A stretch of DNA of 64,000 bases from Pseudomonas spelaei (GTDB lineage: Bacteria; Pseudomonadota; Gammaproteobacteria; Pseudomonadales; Pseudomonadaceae). Within the stretch, counting starts at the first letter, position 1; the number at the start of each line of letters is the position of its first letter. The notes beneath the pieces were generated by a model that saw nothing but the letters and a program-made list of their open reading frames with translations, did no database searches and was not told the DNA's origin. The position numbers and the translations under genes were made by a program. Positions 7,054 to 16,271 of this stretch are shown piece after piece. Location of the stretch: assembly GCF_009724245.1 (NCBI RefSeq), contig NZ_WNNK01000007.1:124001-188000 (forward strand). The letters are read 5' to 3'.

Positions 7054-9507
7054 ATGAAGAAACTCAAACTGGTGATGATCGGCAACGGCATGGCCGGGGT
7101 TCGCACCCTTGAAGAATTACTCAAGCTGAGCAGCGAGCTGTACGACATCACCGTCTTTGGCGCCGAGCCCCACACCAACTACAACCGCATCCTGCTATCA
7201 CCGGTGCTGGCCGGCGAGCAGACGTTCGAAGAGATCGTGCTCAACGACTTGAGCTGGTACCTGGATAACAACATCCAGCTGCTGCTCAACCGCAAAGTGG
7301 TGCAGATCGATCGGGGCAAACGCAAAGTCATCGCCGAAGACGGCAGCGAAGCCGAGTACGATCGCCTGCTGATCGCCACCGGGTCGACACCGTTTATCCT
7401 GCCGATTCCCGGCAACACCTTGCAGGGCGTGATCGGCTACCGCGATATCGCCGACACACAGGCCATGATCGACACTGCCAGGACCCACAAGCACGCGGTG
7501 GTGATCGGTGGTGGCCTGCTGGGCCTGGAAGCCGCCAACGGCCTGATGCTGCGGGGCATGCACGTGACCGTGGTGCACATCGGCGAATGGCTGCTGGAAC
7601 GGCAACTGGACAAGACCAGCGGCCAACTCCTGCAAACCGAACTGGAAAACCGTGGTCTGGTGTTCCGCCTACAGGAACAGACCCAGGCCCTGCATGACGC
7701 GGGCAACGGTCGCGTCGGCTCGGTGCAATTCAAGAATGGCGACGTGATCCCCGCCGACCTGGTGGTGATGGCCGCCGGTATTCGTCCCAACACCGAACTG
7801 GCGGAAAAGTCCGGCATCCCGTGCAACCGTGGGATTCTGGTCAACGACACGCTGCAAACCTACGACCCGCGTATTTATGCCATCGGCGAATGCGCCAGCC
7901 ATCGCGGGATTGCCTATGGCCTGGTCGCACCGCTGTTCGAACAGGCCAAGGTCTGCGCCAATCACCTCGCACAATTGGGCTTTGCCCGCTATCAAGGCTC
8001 GGTGACTTCGACCAAGCTGAAAGTGACCGGTATCGACCTGTTCTCCGCCGGCGACTTCATGGGCGGCGAAGGCACGGAAACCATCACCCTTTCCGACCCC
8101 ATCGGTGGCGTCTACAAGAAGCTGGTGATCAAGGACGATATTCTCGTCGGCGCCTGTCTGTACGGTGACACCGCAGACGGTGGCTGGTATTTCCGACAGA
8201 TCCGCGAGAACCACGCCATTGGCGAGATCCGCGATCATTTGATGTTTGGTGAAAACGCTTTGGGCGACGTAGGCCATCAGGGCCAGGACAAAGCCATGAG
8301 CATGGCCGACAGCGCCGAAGTCTGCGGCTGCAATGGCGTATGCAAAGGCACCATCGTCAAGGCGATTCAGGAACAGGGCCTGTTCAGCGTCGATGAGGTC
8401 AAGAAACACACCAAGGCCGCCAGTTCCTGCGGCTCCTGCGCCGGGCTGGTGGAGCAGATCCTGATCAACACCGTGGGCGGTGCTGCTGACGTCAAACCGA
8501 AAAGCGAAAAGGCCATCTGCGGCTGCAGCGACCTCAACCATGGGCAAATTCGCCAAGCCATTCGCGACCAGCATTTACTGACCATCGCCGGCACCATGAG
8601 TTACCTCAACTGGCGCACCCCCAACGGCTGCGCGACCTGCCGTCCGGCACTGAATTACTACCTGATCTCCACTTGGCCTGGCGAAGCCAAGGATGACCCG
8701 CAATCGCGACTAATCAACGAACGGGCCCACGCCAATATTCAGAAAGACGGCACCTACTCGGTAGTCCCACGGATGTGGGGTGGTGTGACCAATCCTTCAG
8801 AGCTGCGCCGTATCGCTGATGTGGCGGACAAATACAACGTGCCTATGGTCAAGGTCACCGGCGGTCAGCGCATTGATTTGCTGGGGATCAAGAAACAGGA
8901 CTTGCCAGGCGTCTGGAAAGATCTCGACATGCCGTCCGGCCATGCCTACGGCAAATCCATCCGCACGGTGAAGACCTGCGTGGGCAGCGAGTTCTGCCGT
9001 TTTGGCACGCAGAATTCCACGCAACTGGGCATCGAGCTGGAGCATGACCTGTTCAATATGTGGTCGCCCCACAAGGTCAAGCTGGCGGTCTCAGGTTGCC
9101 CGCGCAATTGCTCGGAAGCGGGGATCAAGGACGTGGGAATCATCGGCGTCGATTCCGGCTGGGAGATGTACATCGGTGGTAACGGCGGGATCAAGACCGA
9201 GGTCGCCGAGTTCTTCGTCAAGCTGAAAACCGCTGAAGAAGTGCGCGAATACAACGGTGCCTTCCTACAGCTTTATCGGGAAGAGGCCTTCTACCTGGAG
9301 CGCACCGTGCACTACCTGCAACGGGTGGGCATGGAGCACATCAAGAAAGCCGTGCTGGAGGACCCGGAACGGCGCCGGGCGCTCAACGAGCGCCTGCAAT
9401 TCTCCCTGTCGTTCGAACAGGACCCGTGGAAAGAACGCCTGGAGCAACCGCTGCTGAAAAAAGAGTTCGACACCATCCCCGTCAAACAGCTGGAGGTCGT
9501 GGCATGA
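7054..9507 (+). CDS. nirB: Assimilatory nitrite reductase large subunit
   Basis: NirB (817 residues) reduces nitrite to ammonium with NAD(P)H. From the N terminus there is an FAD/NAD(P) oxidoreductase module (GNGMAGVRTLEE, then VVIGGGLLGLEAA). BFD-type [2Fe-2S] motifs lie in the middle (CGCNGVCKG...SCGSCAG and CGCSDLNHGQ...CATC). The sulfite/nitrite-reductase ferredoxin-like and siroheme/[4Fe-4S] halves follow; the cluster cysteines lie in CVGSEFCRFG and GCPRNCSEAG. It is the first gene of an operon with nirD, the nitrate reductase and SUMT, under the sigma-54/ANTAR leader directly upstream. Confidence 0.97.
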   Translation: MKKLKLVMIGNGMAGVRTLEELLKLSSELYDITVFGAEPHTNYNRILLSPVLAGEQTFEEIVLNDLSWYLDNNIQLLLNRKVVQIDRGKRKVIAEDGSEAEYDRLLIATGSTPFILPIPGNTLQGVIGYRDIADTQAMIDTARTHKHAVVIGGGLLGLEAANGLMLRGMHVTVVHIGEWLLERQLDKTSGQLLQTELENRGLVFRLQEQTQALHDAGNGRVGSVQFKNGDVIPADLVVMAAGIRPNTELAEKSGIPCNRGILVNDTLQTYDPRIYAIGECASHRGIAYGLVAPLFEQAKVCANHLAQLGFARYQGSVTSTKLKVTGIDLFSAGDFMGGEGTETITLSDPIGGVYKKLVIKDDILVGACLYGDTADGGWYFRQIRENHAIGEIRDHLMFGENALGDVGHQGQDKAMSMADSAEVCGCNGVCKGTIVKAIQEQGLFSVDEVKKHTKAASSCGSCAGLVEQILINTVGGAADVKPKSEKAICGCSDLNHGQIRQAIRDQHLLTIAGTMSYLNWRTPNGCATCRPALNYYLISTWPGEAKDDPQSRLINERAHANIQKDGTYSVVPRMWGGVTNPSELRRIADVADKYNVPMVKVTGGQRIDLLGIKKQDLPGVWKDLDMPSGHAYGKSIRTVKTCVGSEFCRFGTQNSTQLGIELEHDLFNMWSPHKVKLAVSGCPRNCSEAGIKDVGIIGVDSGWEMYIGGNGGIKTEVAEFFVKLKTAEEVREYNGAFLQLYREEAFYLERTVHYLQRVGMEHIKKAVLEDPERRRALNERLQFSLSFEQDPWKERLEQPLLKKEFDTIPVKQLEVVA

Positions 9508-9821
9508 ACTGGCTGGATATCTGCGCCCTGGATGAAATCAATGCCCTCGGCTCGCGCATCATCAGCGGCCCTAAAGGCGAAATCGCGATTTTTCGTACCA
9601 GCGATGACGAAGTGTTCGCCCTGGATGACCGCTGCCCTCACAAGGGCGGACCATTGTCCCAAGGTTTGATCTACGGCAAGCGGGTTGCCTGCCCATTGCA
9701 TAACTGGCAGATCGACCTGGCCTCCGGTGAAGCCCAGGCACCGGATATCGGTTGCGCTCATCATCATCACGCCCGAGTTGAAAACGGTCGAGTCCTGCTG
9801 GCCCTGCGGGACGCCGGTTGA
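9504..9821 (+). CDS. nirD: Nitrite reductase small subunit, Rieske-type
   Basis: This 105-residue protein has the Rieske [2Fe-2S] pattern C-P-H...C-P-L-H (CPHKGGPLSQG and CPLHNWQID), as in bacterial NirD. The ATG at 9504 overlaps the end of nirB by four bases (ATGA), so the two are coupled. Earlier in-frame starts lie inside nirB and are rejected. NirD partners NirB in nitrite reduction in the cytoplasm. Confidence 0.95.
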   Translation: MNWLDICALDEINALGSRIISGPKGEIAIFRTSDDEVFALDDRCPHKGGPLSQGLIYGKRVACPLHNWQIDLASGEAQAPDIGCAHHHHARVENGRVLLALRDAG

Positions 9822-12535
9822 TGAACCGCCAGACCACCGCCTCGACCTGCTGCTACTGCGGGGTGGGTTGCGGCGTACTGATTGAGCATGACGGCGAGCG
9901 GATTCTCGGTGTCAGCGGTGATCCAACGCACCCCGCCAACTTCGGCAAACTGTGCAGCAAGGGTTCCAGCCTGCACCTGACCGGAGACCTCACGGCCCGG
10001 GCGTTGTACCCGGAACTGCGACTGGGCAAGGACCTCGCCCGCAGCCGCACCGATTGGGATACCGCACTGGAACACGCGGCCAACGTATTCGCCGACACCA
10101 TTACCGAACACGGGCCGGACAGCGTGGCCTTCTACATCTCAGGGCAACTGCTGACCGAGGACTACTACAGTTTTAACAAGTTGGCCCGGGCGCTGGTGGG
10201 TACCAACAATATCGACAGTAACTCCAGGCTCTGCATGTCATCGGCGGTGGTGGGCTACAAGCGCAGCCTGGGGGCTGATGCACCGCCGTGTAGCTATGAA
10301 GACCTGGAGTCGAGCGACTGTGTCCTGATCGTCGGCAGTAATATGGCCTACGCCCATCCAGTTTTGTTCCGACGCCTGGAGGAGGCCAAAGCCCTCCGTC
10401 CACAGATGAAAGTGATCGTGGTTGATCCAAGGCGCACTGACACCTGCGACTTGGCGGACCTGCACCTGGCCATTCTGCCAGGTACGGACGTCGCGCTGTT
10501 TCATGGGATTTTGCACCTGCTGCTGTGGGAAGACTGGATCGATCGCGACTTTATCCAGGCGCATACCGAAGGTTTGGCCGAGCTGAAGAAGCTGGTGCAC
10601 GACTACACCCCGCAAATGGTGTCGCAGCTGTGCGGGATCAACGTCGAGCAACTGCGCCAATGCGCACAATGGATCGGCACCTCACCCAGTTTTCTGTCGC
10701 TGTGGTGCATGGGGCTCAACCAGTCCACTGCCGGCAGTGCGAAGAACAGTGCGCTGATCAACCTGCACCTGGCCACCGGCACCCTTGGCCGACCAGGCTG
10801 CGGGCCGTTTTCCCTGACAGGCCAGCCGAATGCCATGGGAGGCCGGGAAACCGGTAGTTTGTCGAATTTGCTGCCTGGCCACCGTGAAGCGGCCAACCCG
10901 GAACATAGAGCAGAAGTGGCCGCCTACTGGGGCGTCGAACAATTGCCAGCCAATACCGGGCTGACCGCCATCGAACTCTTCGAGCAAATGCGGGCTGGCA
11001 AGATCAAGGCGCTGTGGATCGCCTGTACCAACCCCGCGCAATCACTGCCGGACCAGAATACTGTTCGCCAAGCCTTGGCGGCGTGCCCCTTCGTGGTGTT
11101 GCAGGAAGCTTTTCGCACCACCGAAACCGCCGCCTTCGCCGACCTGTTGTTGCCGGCCGCCAGTTGGGGTGAGAAAGAAGGCAGCGTCACCAACTCCGAG
11201 CGACGGATTTCCCATGTACGCCGCGCCATTGTCCCACCAGGTGAAGCACGTCCGGACTGGGCAATCACCGTGGATTTCGCCCAGCGCCTGGAACGACGTT
11301 TGCGTCCCGGAAAACCAGGCCTTTTTGCCTTTGAGCAACCGGCGCAAATCTTTGATGAATACAAACAGCTGACCCGCGGGCGTGACTTGGATTTGTCGGG
11401 TATCAGTCACGCCCTGCTCGACCGAATCGGACCGCAGCAATGGCCTTTCCCGGACAACGCGAAAGCAGGGACTACGCGGCTGTACACCGATGGCGTCTTT
11501 CCTACCAGGAATGGCCGCGCACGTTTTATTGCCGACCCCTACCGGGCCGCCAAGGAGCAACGGGACGCACGCTTCCCCCTGACCCTCATCACCGGCCGCC
11601 TGCGGGACCAATGGCACGGTATGAGCCGCACAGGTACCGCCGCGCAGCTATTCGGCCATGTCAGCGAAGCTTTGTTGGGCCTGCACCCGGATGAACTGCG
11701 CCGTCATCGCTTCAAAGAGGGTGATCTGGTCAGCCTGAAAAGCCGTCGCGGCAACGTGATTGTGGCCGTGACCAGCGACGACAGCGTGCGGCCTGGCCAG
11801 GCATTTCTGCCTATGCATTGGGGCGATCGCTTCCTCAAGGGCGGCGTCAATGCCCTCACCCAGCCGGCGTTCGACCCCTTGTCGAAACAGCCCGAACTCA
11901 AGCACAGCGGCGTACGACTGGAAGCGGTGCAATTGCCCTGGCAACTGTTTGCGTTGATCGAGGGCGATGTGCAGCAACATTTTGAAGCATTACGGCCGCT
12001 GTGCGAGGGCTTTGCCTACGTCAGCTTGAGTCTGGCCGGGCGGGAGCGACCAGCGCTGCTGATTCGCGCGGCCCATGGCGAAGCGCCTGACTTGCAAGTA
12101 CTCCAGCGTATCGACCAACTGCTGGGACTGAACGACGGCCCGGTCATGGCCTACGACGATCCCCGCCGCTCCATCGGCAAGCGGGTGAAAGTCGAGAAGG
12201 GGCGTATCACTGCCATCCGTTTGGCTGGAGAAACCCTCGCCCGACACTGGCTGCAAAGCCTGTGGCTGGAAGGCCGGACCGACGAACAACTACGCCGCTG
12301 GCTGTTGGCGCCATTGAGCGCGCCGCCGGGCAACGCTGCCGGGACGGCCAGCAACAAGACTTTGTGTAACTGCAAGAACGTCAGCGAAAGCGCCGTCTGC
12401 GCGGGTATCACCCGGGGCCTGGACCTGAATGGGCTGAAACAGGAACTGGGCTGCGGCACGCAATGCGGCTCCTGTGTGCCGGAAATCAAACGTCTACTGG
12501 CCAGCAGTCCTCAGCCAATCGCAATCAGTCTGTGA
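9821..12535 (+). CDS. nasA: Assimilatory nitrate reductase, catalytic subunit with C-terminal BFD domain
   Basis: The 904-residue molybdopterin oxidoreductase reduces nitrate to nitrite. The N terminus binds a [4Fe-4S] cluster (CCYCGVGCG, then CSKGSSLH). The Mo-bisMGD core follows with SNMAYAHPVL and GTNNIDSNSRLC segments, then a molydopterin-dinucleotide-binding domain (about 590-700). The last 50 residues form a BFD-like [2Fe-2S] domain (CNCKNVSES, then CGTQCGSCVPEIK) that should accept electrons. The ATG at 9821 overlaps the nirD stop by one base. nasA is also used elsewhere for transporters; nasC is an alternative symbol. Confidence 0.95.
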   Translation: MNRQTTASTCCYCGVGCGVLIEHDGERILGVSGDPTHPANFGKLCSKGSSLHLTGDLTARALYPELRLGKDLARSRTDWDTALEHAANVFADTITEHGPDSVAFYISGQLLTEDYYSFNKLARALVGTNNIDSNSRLCMSSAVVGYKRSLGADAPPCSYEDLESSDCVLIVGSNMAYAHPVLFRRLEEAKALRPQMKVIVVDPRRTDTCDLADLHLAILPGTDVALFHGILHLLLWEDWIDRDFIQAHTEGLAELKKLVHDYTPQMVSQLCGINVEQLRQCAQWIGTSPSFLSLWCMGLNQSTAGSAKNSALINLHLATGTLGRPGCGPFSLTGQPNAMGGRETGSLSNLLPGHREAANPEHRAEVAAYWGVEQLPANTGLTAIELFEQMRAGKIKALWIACTNPAQSLPDQNTVRQALAACPFVVLQEAFRTTETAAFADLLLPAASWGEKEGSVTNSERRISHVRRAIVPPGEARPDWAITVDFAQRLERRLRPGKPGLFAFEQPAQIFDEYKQLTRGRDLDLSGISHALLDRIGPQQWPFPDNAKAGTTRLYTDGVFPTRNGRARFIADPYRAAKEQRDARFPLTLITGRLRDQWHGMSRTGTAAQLFGHVSEALLGLHPDELRRHRFKEGDLVSLKSRRGNVIVAVTSDDSVRPGQAFLPMHWGDRFLKGGVNALTQPAFDPLSKQPELKHSGVRLEAVQLPWQLFALIEGDVQQHFEALRPLCEGFAYVSLSLAGRERPALLIRAAHGEAPDLQVLQRIDQLLGLNDGPVMAYDDPRRSIGKRVKVEKGRITAIRLAGETLARHWLQSLWLEGRTDEQLRRWLLAPLSAPPGNAAGTASNKTLCNCKNVSESAVCAGITRGLDLNGLKQELGCGTQCGSCVPEIKRLLASSPQPIAISL

Positions 12536-12546
12536 GGGGAATAACG

Positions 12547-13290
12547 ATGAACGCAAAAGTCTGGCTGGTGGGCGCAGGCCCCGGCGATCCGGAACTGCTG
12601 ACCCTCAAGGCGGTAAGAGCGTTGCGGGAGGCGGATGTGGTGCTGATTGACGATCTGGTCAACCCGGCGGTGCTTGAGCATTGCCCGCAGGCTCGAATGG
12701 TGACTGTCGGCAAACGTGGCGGGTGTCGCTCCACGCCGCAGGACTTTATCCATCGCCTGATGCTGCGATATGCCCGCCAGGGCAAGTGTGTGGTGCGGCT
12801 TAAAGGAGGCGATCCGTGCATTTTTGGCCGTGGTGGCGAGGAAGCCTTGTGGCTAAGGGATAGAGGGATCGAGGTAGAACTGGTCAACGGCATTACGGCA
12901 GGACTTTCAGGGGCGACCAACTGCGATATCCCGTTGACGTTGCGGGGAATCAGCCGTGGCGTCACCTTGGTCACCGCTCACACGCAAGACGACAGCAGCC
13001 TCAATTGGCGCGCGCTGGCAGAGGGCGGTACGACACTGGTGGTCTACATGGGTGTGGCGAAGCTGGGAGAGATCCGGCAGCAGCTACTGGAAGCGGGCAT
13101 GGCCACCGACATGCCGGTGGCGATGATTGAAAATGCCTCATTGCCTGAGCAGCGGGAGTGTCGCAGTGACCTTTCCCGCATGGAGGACGATGCGCGAAGC
13201 TTTGCCTTGAAGAGCCCGGCAATACTGGTGATTGGACGCGTTGCTACGATCGCAAAGGCGGCGAAACCACTCGCGATGGAAAGCGCCTGA
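12547..13290 (+). CDS. cobA: Uroporphyrinogen-III C-methyltransferase (SUMT)
   Basis: SUMT (247 residues) methylates uroporphyrinogen III to precorrin-2, the precursor of the siroheme needed by NirB. Signatures are VWLVGAGPGDPELLTLKA at the N terminus and VRLKGGDPCIFGRGGEE in the first third. It is a stand-alone CobA type, without the CysG oxidase/chelatase domain. The ATG at 12547 follows GAGGGGA. As last gene of the nir operon it couples cofactor supply to enzyme synthesis. It ends at a strong bidirectional terminator shared with oprF. Confidence 0.95.
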   Translation: MNAKVWLVGAGPGDPELLTLKAVRALREADVVLIDDLVNPAVLEHCPQARMVTVGKRGGCRSTPQDFIHRLMLRYARQGKCVVRLKGGDPCIFGRGGEEALWLRDRGIEVELVNGITAGLSGATNCDIPLTLRGISRGVTLVTAHTQDDSSLNWRALAEGGTTLVVYMGVAKLGEIRQQLLEAGMATDMPVAMIENASLPEQRECRSDLSRMEDDARSFALKSPAILVIGRVATIAKAAKPLAMESA

Positions 13291-13311
13291 GGCAAAATCC
13301 AGGCAAAAAAA

Positions 13312-13335
13312 AGCCCGGCCTAAGCCGGGCTTTTT
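13312..13335. terminator. Bidirectional terminator between cobA and oprF
   Basis: AGCCCGGC (13312-13319) pairs with GCCGGGCT (13324-13331). T residues follow on the plus strand and an A-run precedes it, so it can serve both converging genes. Confidence 0.9.
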
Positions 13336-13349
13336 CTACAACTCAGTAA

Positions 13350-14327
13350 TTACTGAGCTGCTTGAGCTTCAACCGAGGCTTCTACGCGACGGTTAACAGC
13401 ACGACCTGCTTCAGTTGCGTTGTCAGCAACTGGGCGGGATTCGCCGTAACCAACAGCAGTGATGCGGTTAGCAGCTACGCCGTCTTTTTCCAGAACTTTC
13501 TTAACAGCGTCAGCACGACGCTGGGACAGCTTCTGGTTGTAGGCGTCTGGACCGATGGAGTCAGTGTGACCAGCAACTTCTACGTTGGTAGCTGGGTACT
13601 GAGCCATGAAGTCGGCCAGGTTTTTCACGTCGCCGTAGCTGTTAGGCTTAACAACCGACTTGTCGAAGTCGAACTTAACGTCCAACTCAACACGAACAAC
13701 CTGAGCAACCGGAGCTTCTGGCTCTGGAACTGGCTCTGGAGCTGGGGCAGGAGCTGGTGCTACTGCGCCAGCGTTACCGCCGAAGTTCACGCCCAGACCA
13801 ACCAGTGCAGCGTAGTCCCACTTGCCGTTGTCCAGTGCGTAGTCAGCTTCAACACCGGCACGAGCGTACAGGTTGTTGGTGAAGTAGTACTTCACACCGG
13901 CACCAGCGATAGCCAGAGTCGACTGATCGCGACCGCTGTGGCCGTCAGCTTTGACGTTGCCACGGCTCTGGTGACCGAAACCACCTTCTACGTATGGACG
14001 CAGGGAGTCTACGCCAGCCTGACCGAAGTGATAGGTAGCAACCAGGCTACCGGTATCGCCGCCAATCTTCTGGTTACCAGTACCGTTGTTCGAACGGGTG
14101 TGGTTGGTTTTGTCGTAGCTGAGGTTCAGCTCGAGGTCGTCGGTCAGGAAATAACCAATGCGAGCGCCTGGGTTGAAGCCGTCTTCGATATTTTTGACGC
14201 TATCGTTGTACTGCTTCTTGTAGAACAGCTCGCCTTCAACTGCGCCTTGGCCTTGTGCCAGAACGCCGAAAGAAGTAGCGGCAATAAGAGAACCAATGGC
14301 CAAGCCCAAGGTGTTTTTCAGTTTCAT
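13350..14327 (-). CDS. oprF: Major outer-membrane porin OprF (OmpA family)
   Basis: OprF (325 residues) starts with a signal peptide ending at VLAQG. An eight-strand beta-barrel follows (about 25-185), then a proline/alanine hinge (APAPAPAPEPVPEPEAP) and the C-terminal OmpA peptidoglycan-binding domain (VELDVKFDFDKSVVKPNSY, then GHTDSIGPDAYNQKLSQRRA). I see no cysteine, so the disulfides known from P. aeruginosa OprF cannot form. GGGGA precedes the ATG. It lies downstream of sigX, as in other pseudomonads, where SigX drives part of oprF transcription. Confidence 0.98.
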   Translation of the reverse strand: MKLKNTLGLAIGSLIAATSFGVLAQGQGAVEGELFYKKQYNDSVKNIEDGFNPGARIGYFLTDDLELNLSYDKTNHTRSNNGTGNQKIGGDTGSLVATYHFGQAGVDSLRPYVEGGFGHQSRGNVKADGHSGRDQSTLAIAGAGVKYYFTNNLYARAGVEADYALDNGKWDYAALVGLGVNFGGNAGAVAPAPAPAPEPVPEPEAPVAQVVRVELDVKFDFDKSVVKPNSYGDVKNLADFMAQYPATNVEVAGHTDSIGPDAYNQKLSQRRADAVKKVLEKDGVAANRITAVGYGESRPVADNATEAGRAVNRRVEASVEAQAAQ

Positions 14328-14434
14328 CCGTTAAATCCCCATCTGGTGATTGTAAAGCAGTCCCACATACCGGGGGACAACTCGGCGACAAGTCTAACAG
14401 AACTTGCCTACACGTAAGAGATATTTGCACCGAA
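14328..14434 (-). promoter_or_regulatory. oprF promoter and 5' UTR
   Basis: This sigX-oprF spacer should hold the oprF promoters. A hairpin GTCCC/GGGAC (14360-14378) lies in the leader about 35 bases before the start. I could not assign the SigX -35/-10 elements with confidence. Confidence 0.45.
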
Positions 14435-15025
14435 CTAAGTTTCAGTACTGCCCGCAAATTTCTCACGCAATTTATCAAGAGCACGTTTGTAACGCATTTT
14501 TGTAGCACTCAAACCCATATGCATAATGTCAGCGATTTCCTGAAATTCCAATTCTGCGACAAATCGTAGCACCAGAATTTCCCGGTCAATCGGATTCACA
14601 TGCACCAACCAGCGATCAAGTCCGCCCTTCTCCTCAGGTGTCGGCGTCTTTTCTTCAGACGCTTCCTCGAGGGGATCCAGACTCAAAGCATCCATCAAGC
14701 GACGCTTTCGCCGTTCCTTCCGATACTGCGTGATGCACTCATTGTACGTGATGCTGTATAGCCAGGTTTTGAACTTCGATTTGCCCTCGAAGTTCTTCAG
14801 GCCGTACAGCACCTTGAGCATCACTTCCTGACAGACATCATCCGCATCCCGATCGTTCCCCAAATATCTTGAACAAACGTTGAACAAGGTGCGTTGATAC
14901 CTGCGCATCAATTCTTCGTACGCGCGTGTTACGTGAAACAGCTCCGTGTGCGAGCGCGCGACCAACTCCTCATCAGAGAGCTCACGGGGGTCATAGCGCG
15001 TGGACAGCGTTTGGGCTTTATTCAA
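14435..15025 (-). CDS. sigX: ECF sigma factor SigX
   Basis: This 196-residue ECF sigma factor has region 2 (YEELMRRYQRTLFNVCSRYLG, then DADDVCQEVMLKVL) and region 4 (VLRFVAELEFQEIADIMHMG, then KMRYKRALDKLREKF). In pseudomonads SigX transcribes oprF and lipid/envelope genes in response to membrane stress. It sits between cmpX and oprF in the expected order. A dedicated anti-sigma factor is absent; CfrX and CmpX, encoded just upstream, are the usual candidates for modulation. Confidence 0.97.
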   Translation of the reverse strand: MNKAQTLSTRYDPRELSDEELVARSHTELFHVTRAYEELMRRYQRTLFNVCSRYLGNDRDADDVCQEVMLKVLYGLKNFEGKSKFKTWLYSITYNECITQYRKERRKRRLMDALSLDPLEEASEEKTPTPEEKGGLDRWLVHVNPIDREILVLRFVAELEFQEIADIMHMGLSATKMRYKRALDKLREKFAGSTET

Positions 15026-15112
15026 AACAAGTCGTGCCGACAGTCAGGTCAATGTCCGCCACAGCCTGGTCACCCAGGATTGCGGCGGCGTACATTAGCA
15101 GGGTTTGCCGGA

Positions 15113-15937
15113 TTAGCGGCTACTCACATGCTGTTCCAGCAGAATCCGATTGGACAGCGAAACCAGTTCGCCATCATCGGTCAGCACTGTCGTCTTGACT
15201 GTGCCGATCTCTTCAATCTGCCCTTCGACCTCGCCCACACGCACGTGTTGCCCAACCTGGTACAACTCACGCACATAGATTCCCGCAAGAATCTGACCGG
15301 CAATATCCCGGCTTCCCAACCCCATGGCCAGCGCAACAGCCAGACCAACGGTAATCAAAACAATCACAATTACATGGTTGAGGAGGTCAGTCTTGACCTC
15401 CAACTGGCTGATCGCGACCGAAATACTGATGATGATCACCAGCCCCTGAGCGATTCGCCCCAGGCCACTGGCGTAATCCAGCCCCACTCCTTCAGCCGCA
15501 CCGCGCACCAGCCCATTGGCCAGCTGCGCCAGCAAAACCCCCACCAGCAATACCAGCGCGCCGCCGAATACCTTCGGCAAATACAGCGCCAACATGTCGA
15601 GAGTAGCTGAAACTCGCTCAAGTCCAAGTGATTCGGCTGCAGAAACCAAAAAAATCAGCAAAACGAACCAATAAACAATCTTTCCGATCAGTGTGGAGAT
15701 CGGTACTTGCAACCCGGCCCGGCCCAGCAACTTGGTGAGACCGGTACCTCCCATCAAGCGATCAAGGCCCAATTTGGCGAGTAACTTGGACAGCAGGGTG
15801 TCGAGCAGCTTGGCCACGACAAAACCCAACAGGACCACCACCAGAGCGCCAAACAGGTTGGGAATGAAATTCGCCACCTTGGTCCACAGTGCAGTCATTG
15901 CAGTTACCAGACTCTGCGTCCAGAGATCAAGTTCCAT
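15113..15937 (-). CDS. cmpX: CmpX, small mechanosensitive-channel-like membrane protein
   Basis: The 274-residue membrane protein belongs to the conserved TM-helix/MscS-like group. It has several hydrophobic helices (LFGALVVVLLGFVVAKLL, IVYWFVLLIFLVSAAESL, VFGGALVLLVGVLLAQLA, VIVIVLITVGLAVALAMG) and ends in an MscS-type beta domain (VRVGEVEGQIEEIG). The ATG at 15937 is preferred over the TTG two codons earlier. Two bases separate it from the cfrX stop. In Pseudomonas it affects SigX activity and cell-wall stress signalling. Confidence 0.9.
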   Translation of the reverse strand: MELDLWTQSLVTAMTALWTKVANFIPNLFGALVVVLLGFVVAKLLDTLLSKLLAKLGLDRLMGGTGLTKLLGRAGLQVPISTLIGKIVYWFVLLIFLVSAAESLGLERVSATLDMLALYLPKVFGGALVLLVGVLLAQLANGLVRGAAEGVGLDYASGLGRIAQGLVIIISISVAISQLEVKTDLLNHVIVIVLITVGLAVALAMGLGSRDIAGQILAGIYVRELYQVGQHVRVGEVEGQIEEIGTVKTTVLTDDGELVSLSNRILLEQHVSSR

Positions 15938-15939
15938 AT

Positions 15940-16185
15940 TCAATCAGCCTTATCAGCAGTGCGAGCAATAGGTTTACGACGGGAAACCGGGGATACATGG
16001 GCCGAACCATTGTTCAGGGCCATCATCAACGCCGGCAACCAACGACCGAGCAAACCGAACAGATCTCCCGCCCCTACCTGACGGTTGGCGGTTTTCAGTA
16101 CGCGACCCAGGCAAGCATCGTCGTCCCGGTTGGACGGCGAGGCATTCAGCATGTCACGCAAAGACTGTTCGAACGGATCGTGCAT
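15940..16185 (-). CDS. cfrX: CfrX, small conserved protein of the sigX locus
   Basis: This 81-residue protein sits between cmaX and cmpX, the position of cfrX (also written crfX) in pseudomonads. It has a short central hydrophobic segment (FGLLGRWLPALMMALNNG) and a basic C terminus (SRRKPIARTADKAD). No enzymatic motif is visible. Assignment rests mainly on gene order and length. Confidence 0.8.
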   Translation of the reverse strand: MHDPFEQSLRDMLNASPSNRDDDACLGRVLKTANRQVGAGDLFGLLGRWLPALMMALNNGSAHVSPVSRRKPIARTADKAD

Positions 16186-16271
16186 AAAGGACCTCTCGCA
16201 AGTATTTTAAAAGACGAGGGTAAAATTCTTCAGGTCACATGACCTCTTACTACGTTCAGGTCATATTCAGG

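Noticed and set aside
13306..13335. A-run and hairpin after cobA considered as a further ANTAR leader
   Set aside because: It is a simple bidirectional terminator between converging genes with a four-base loop and no A1/G4 hexaloops.
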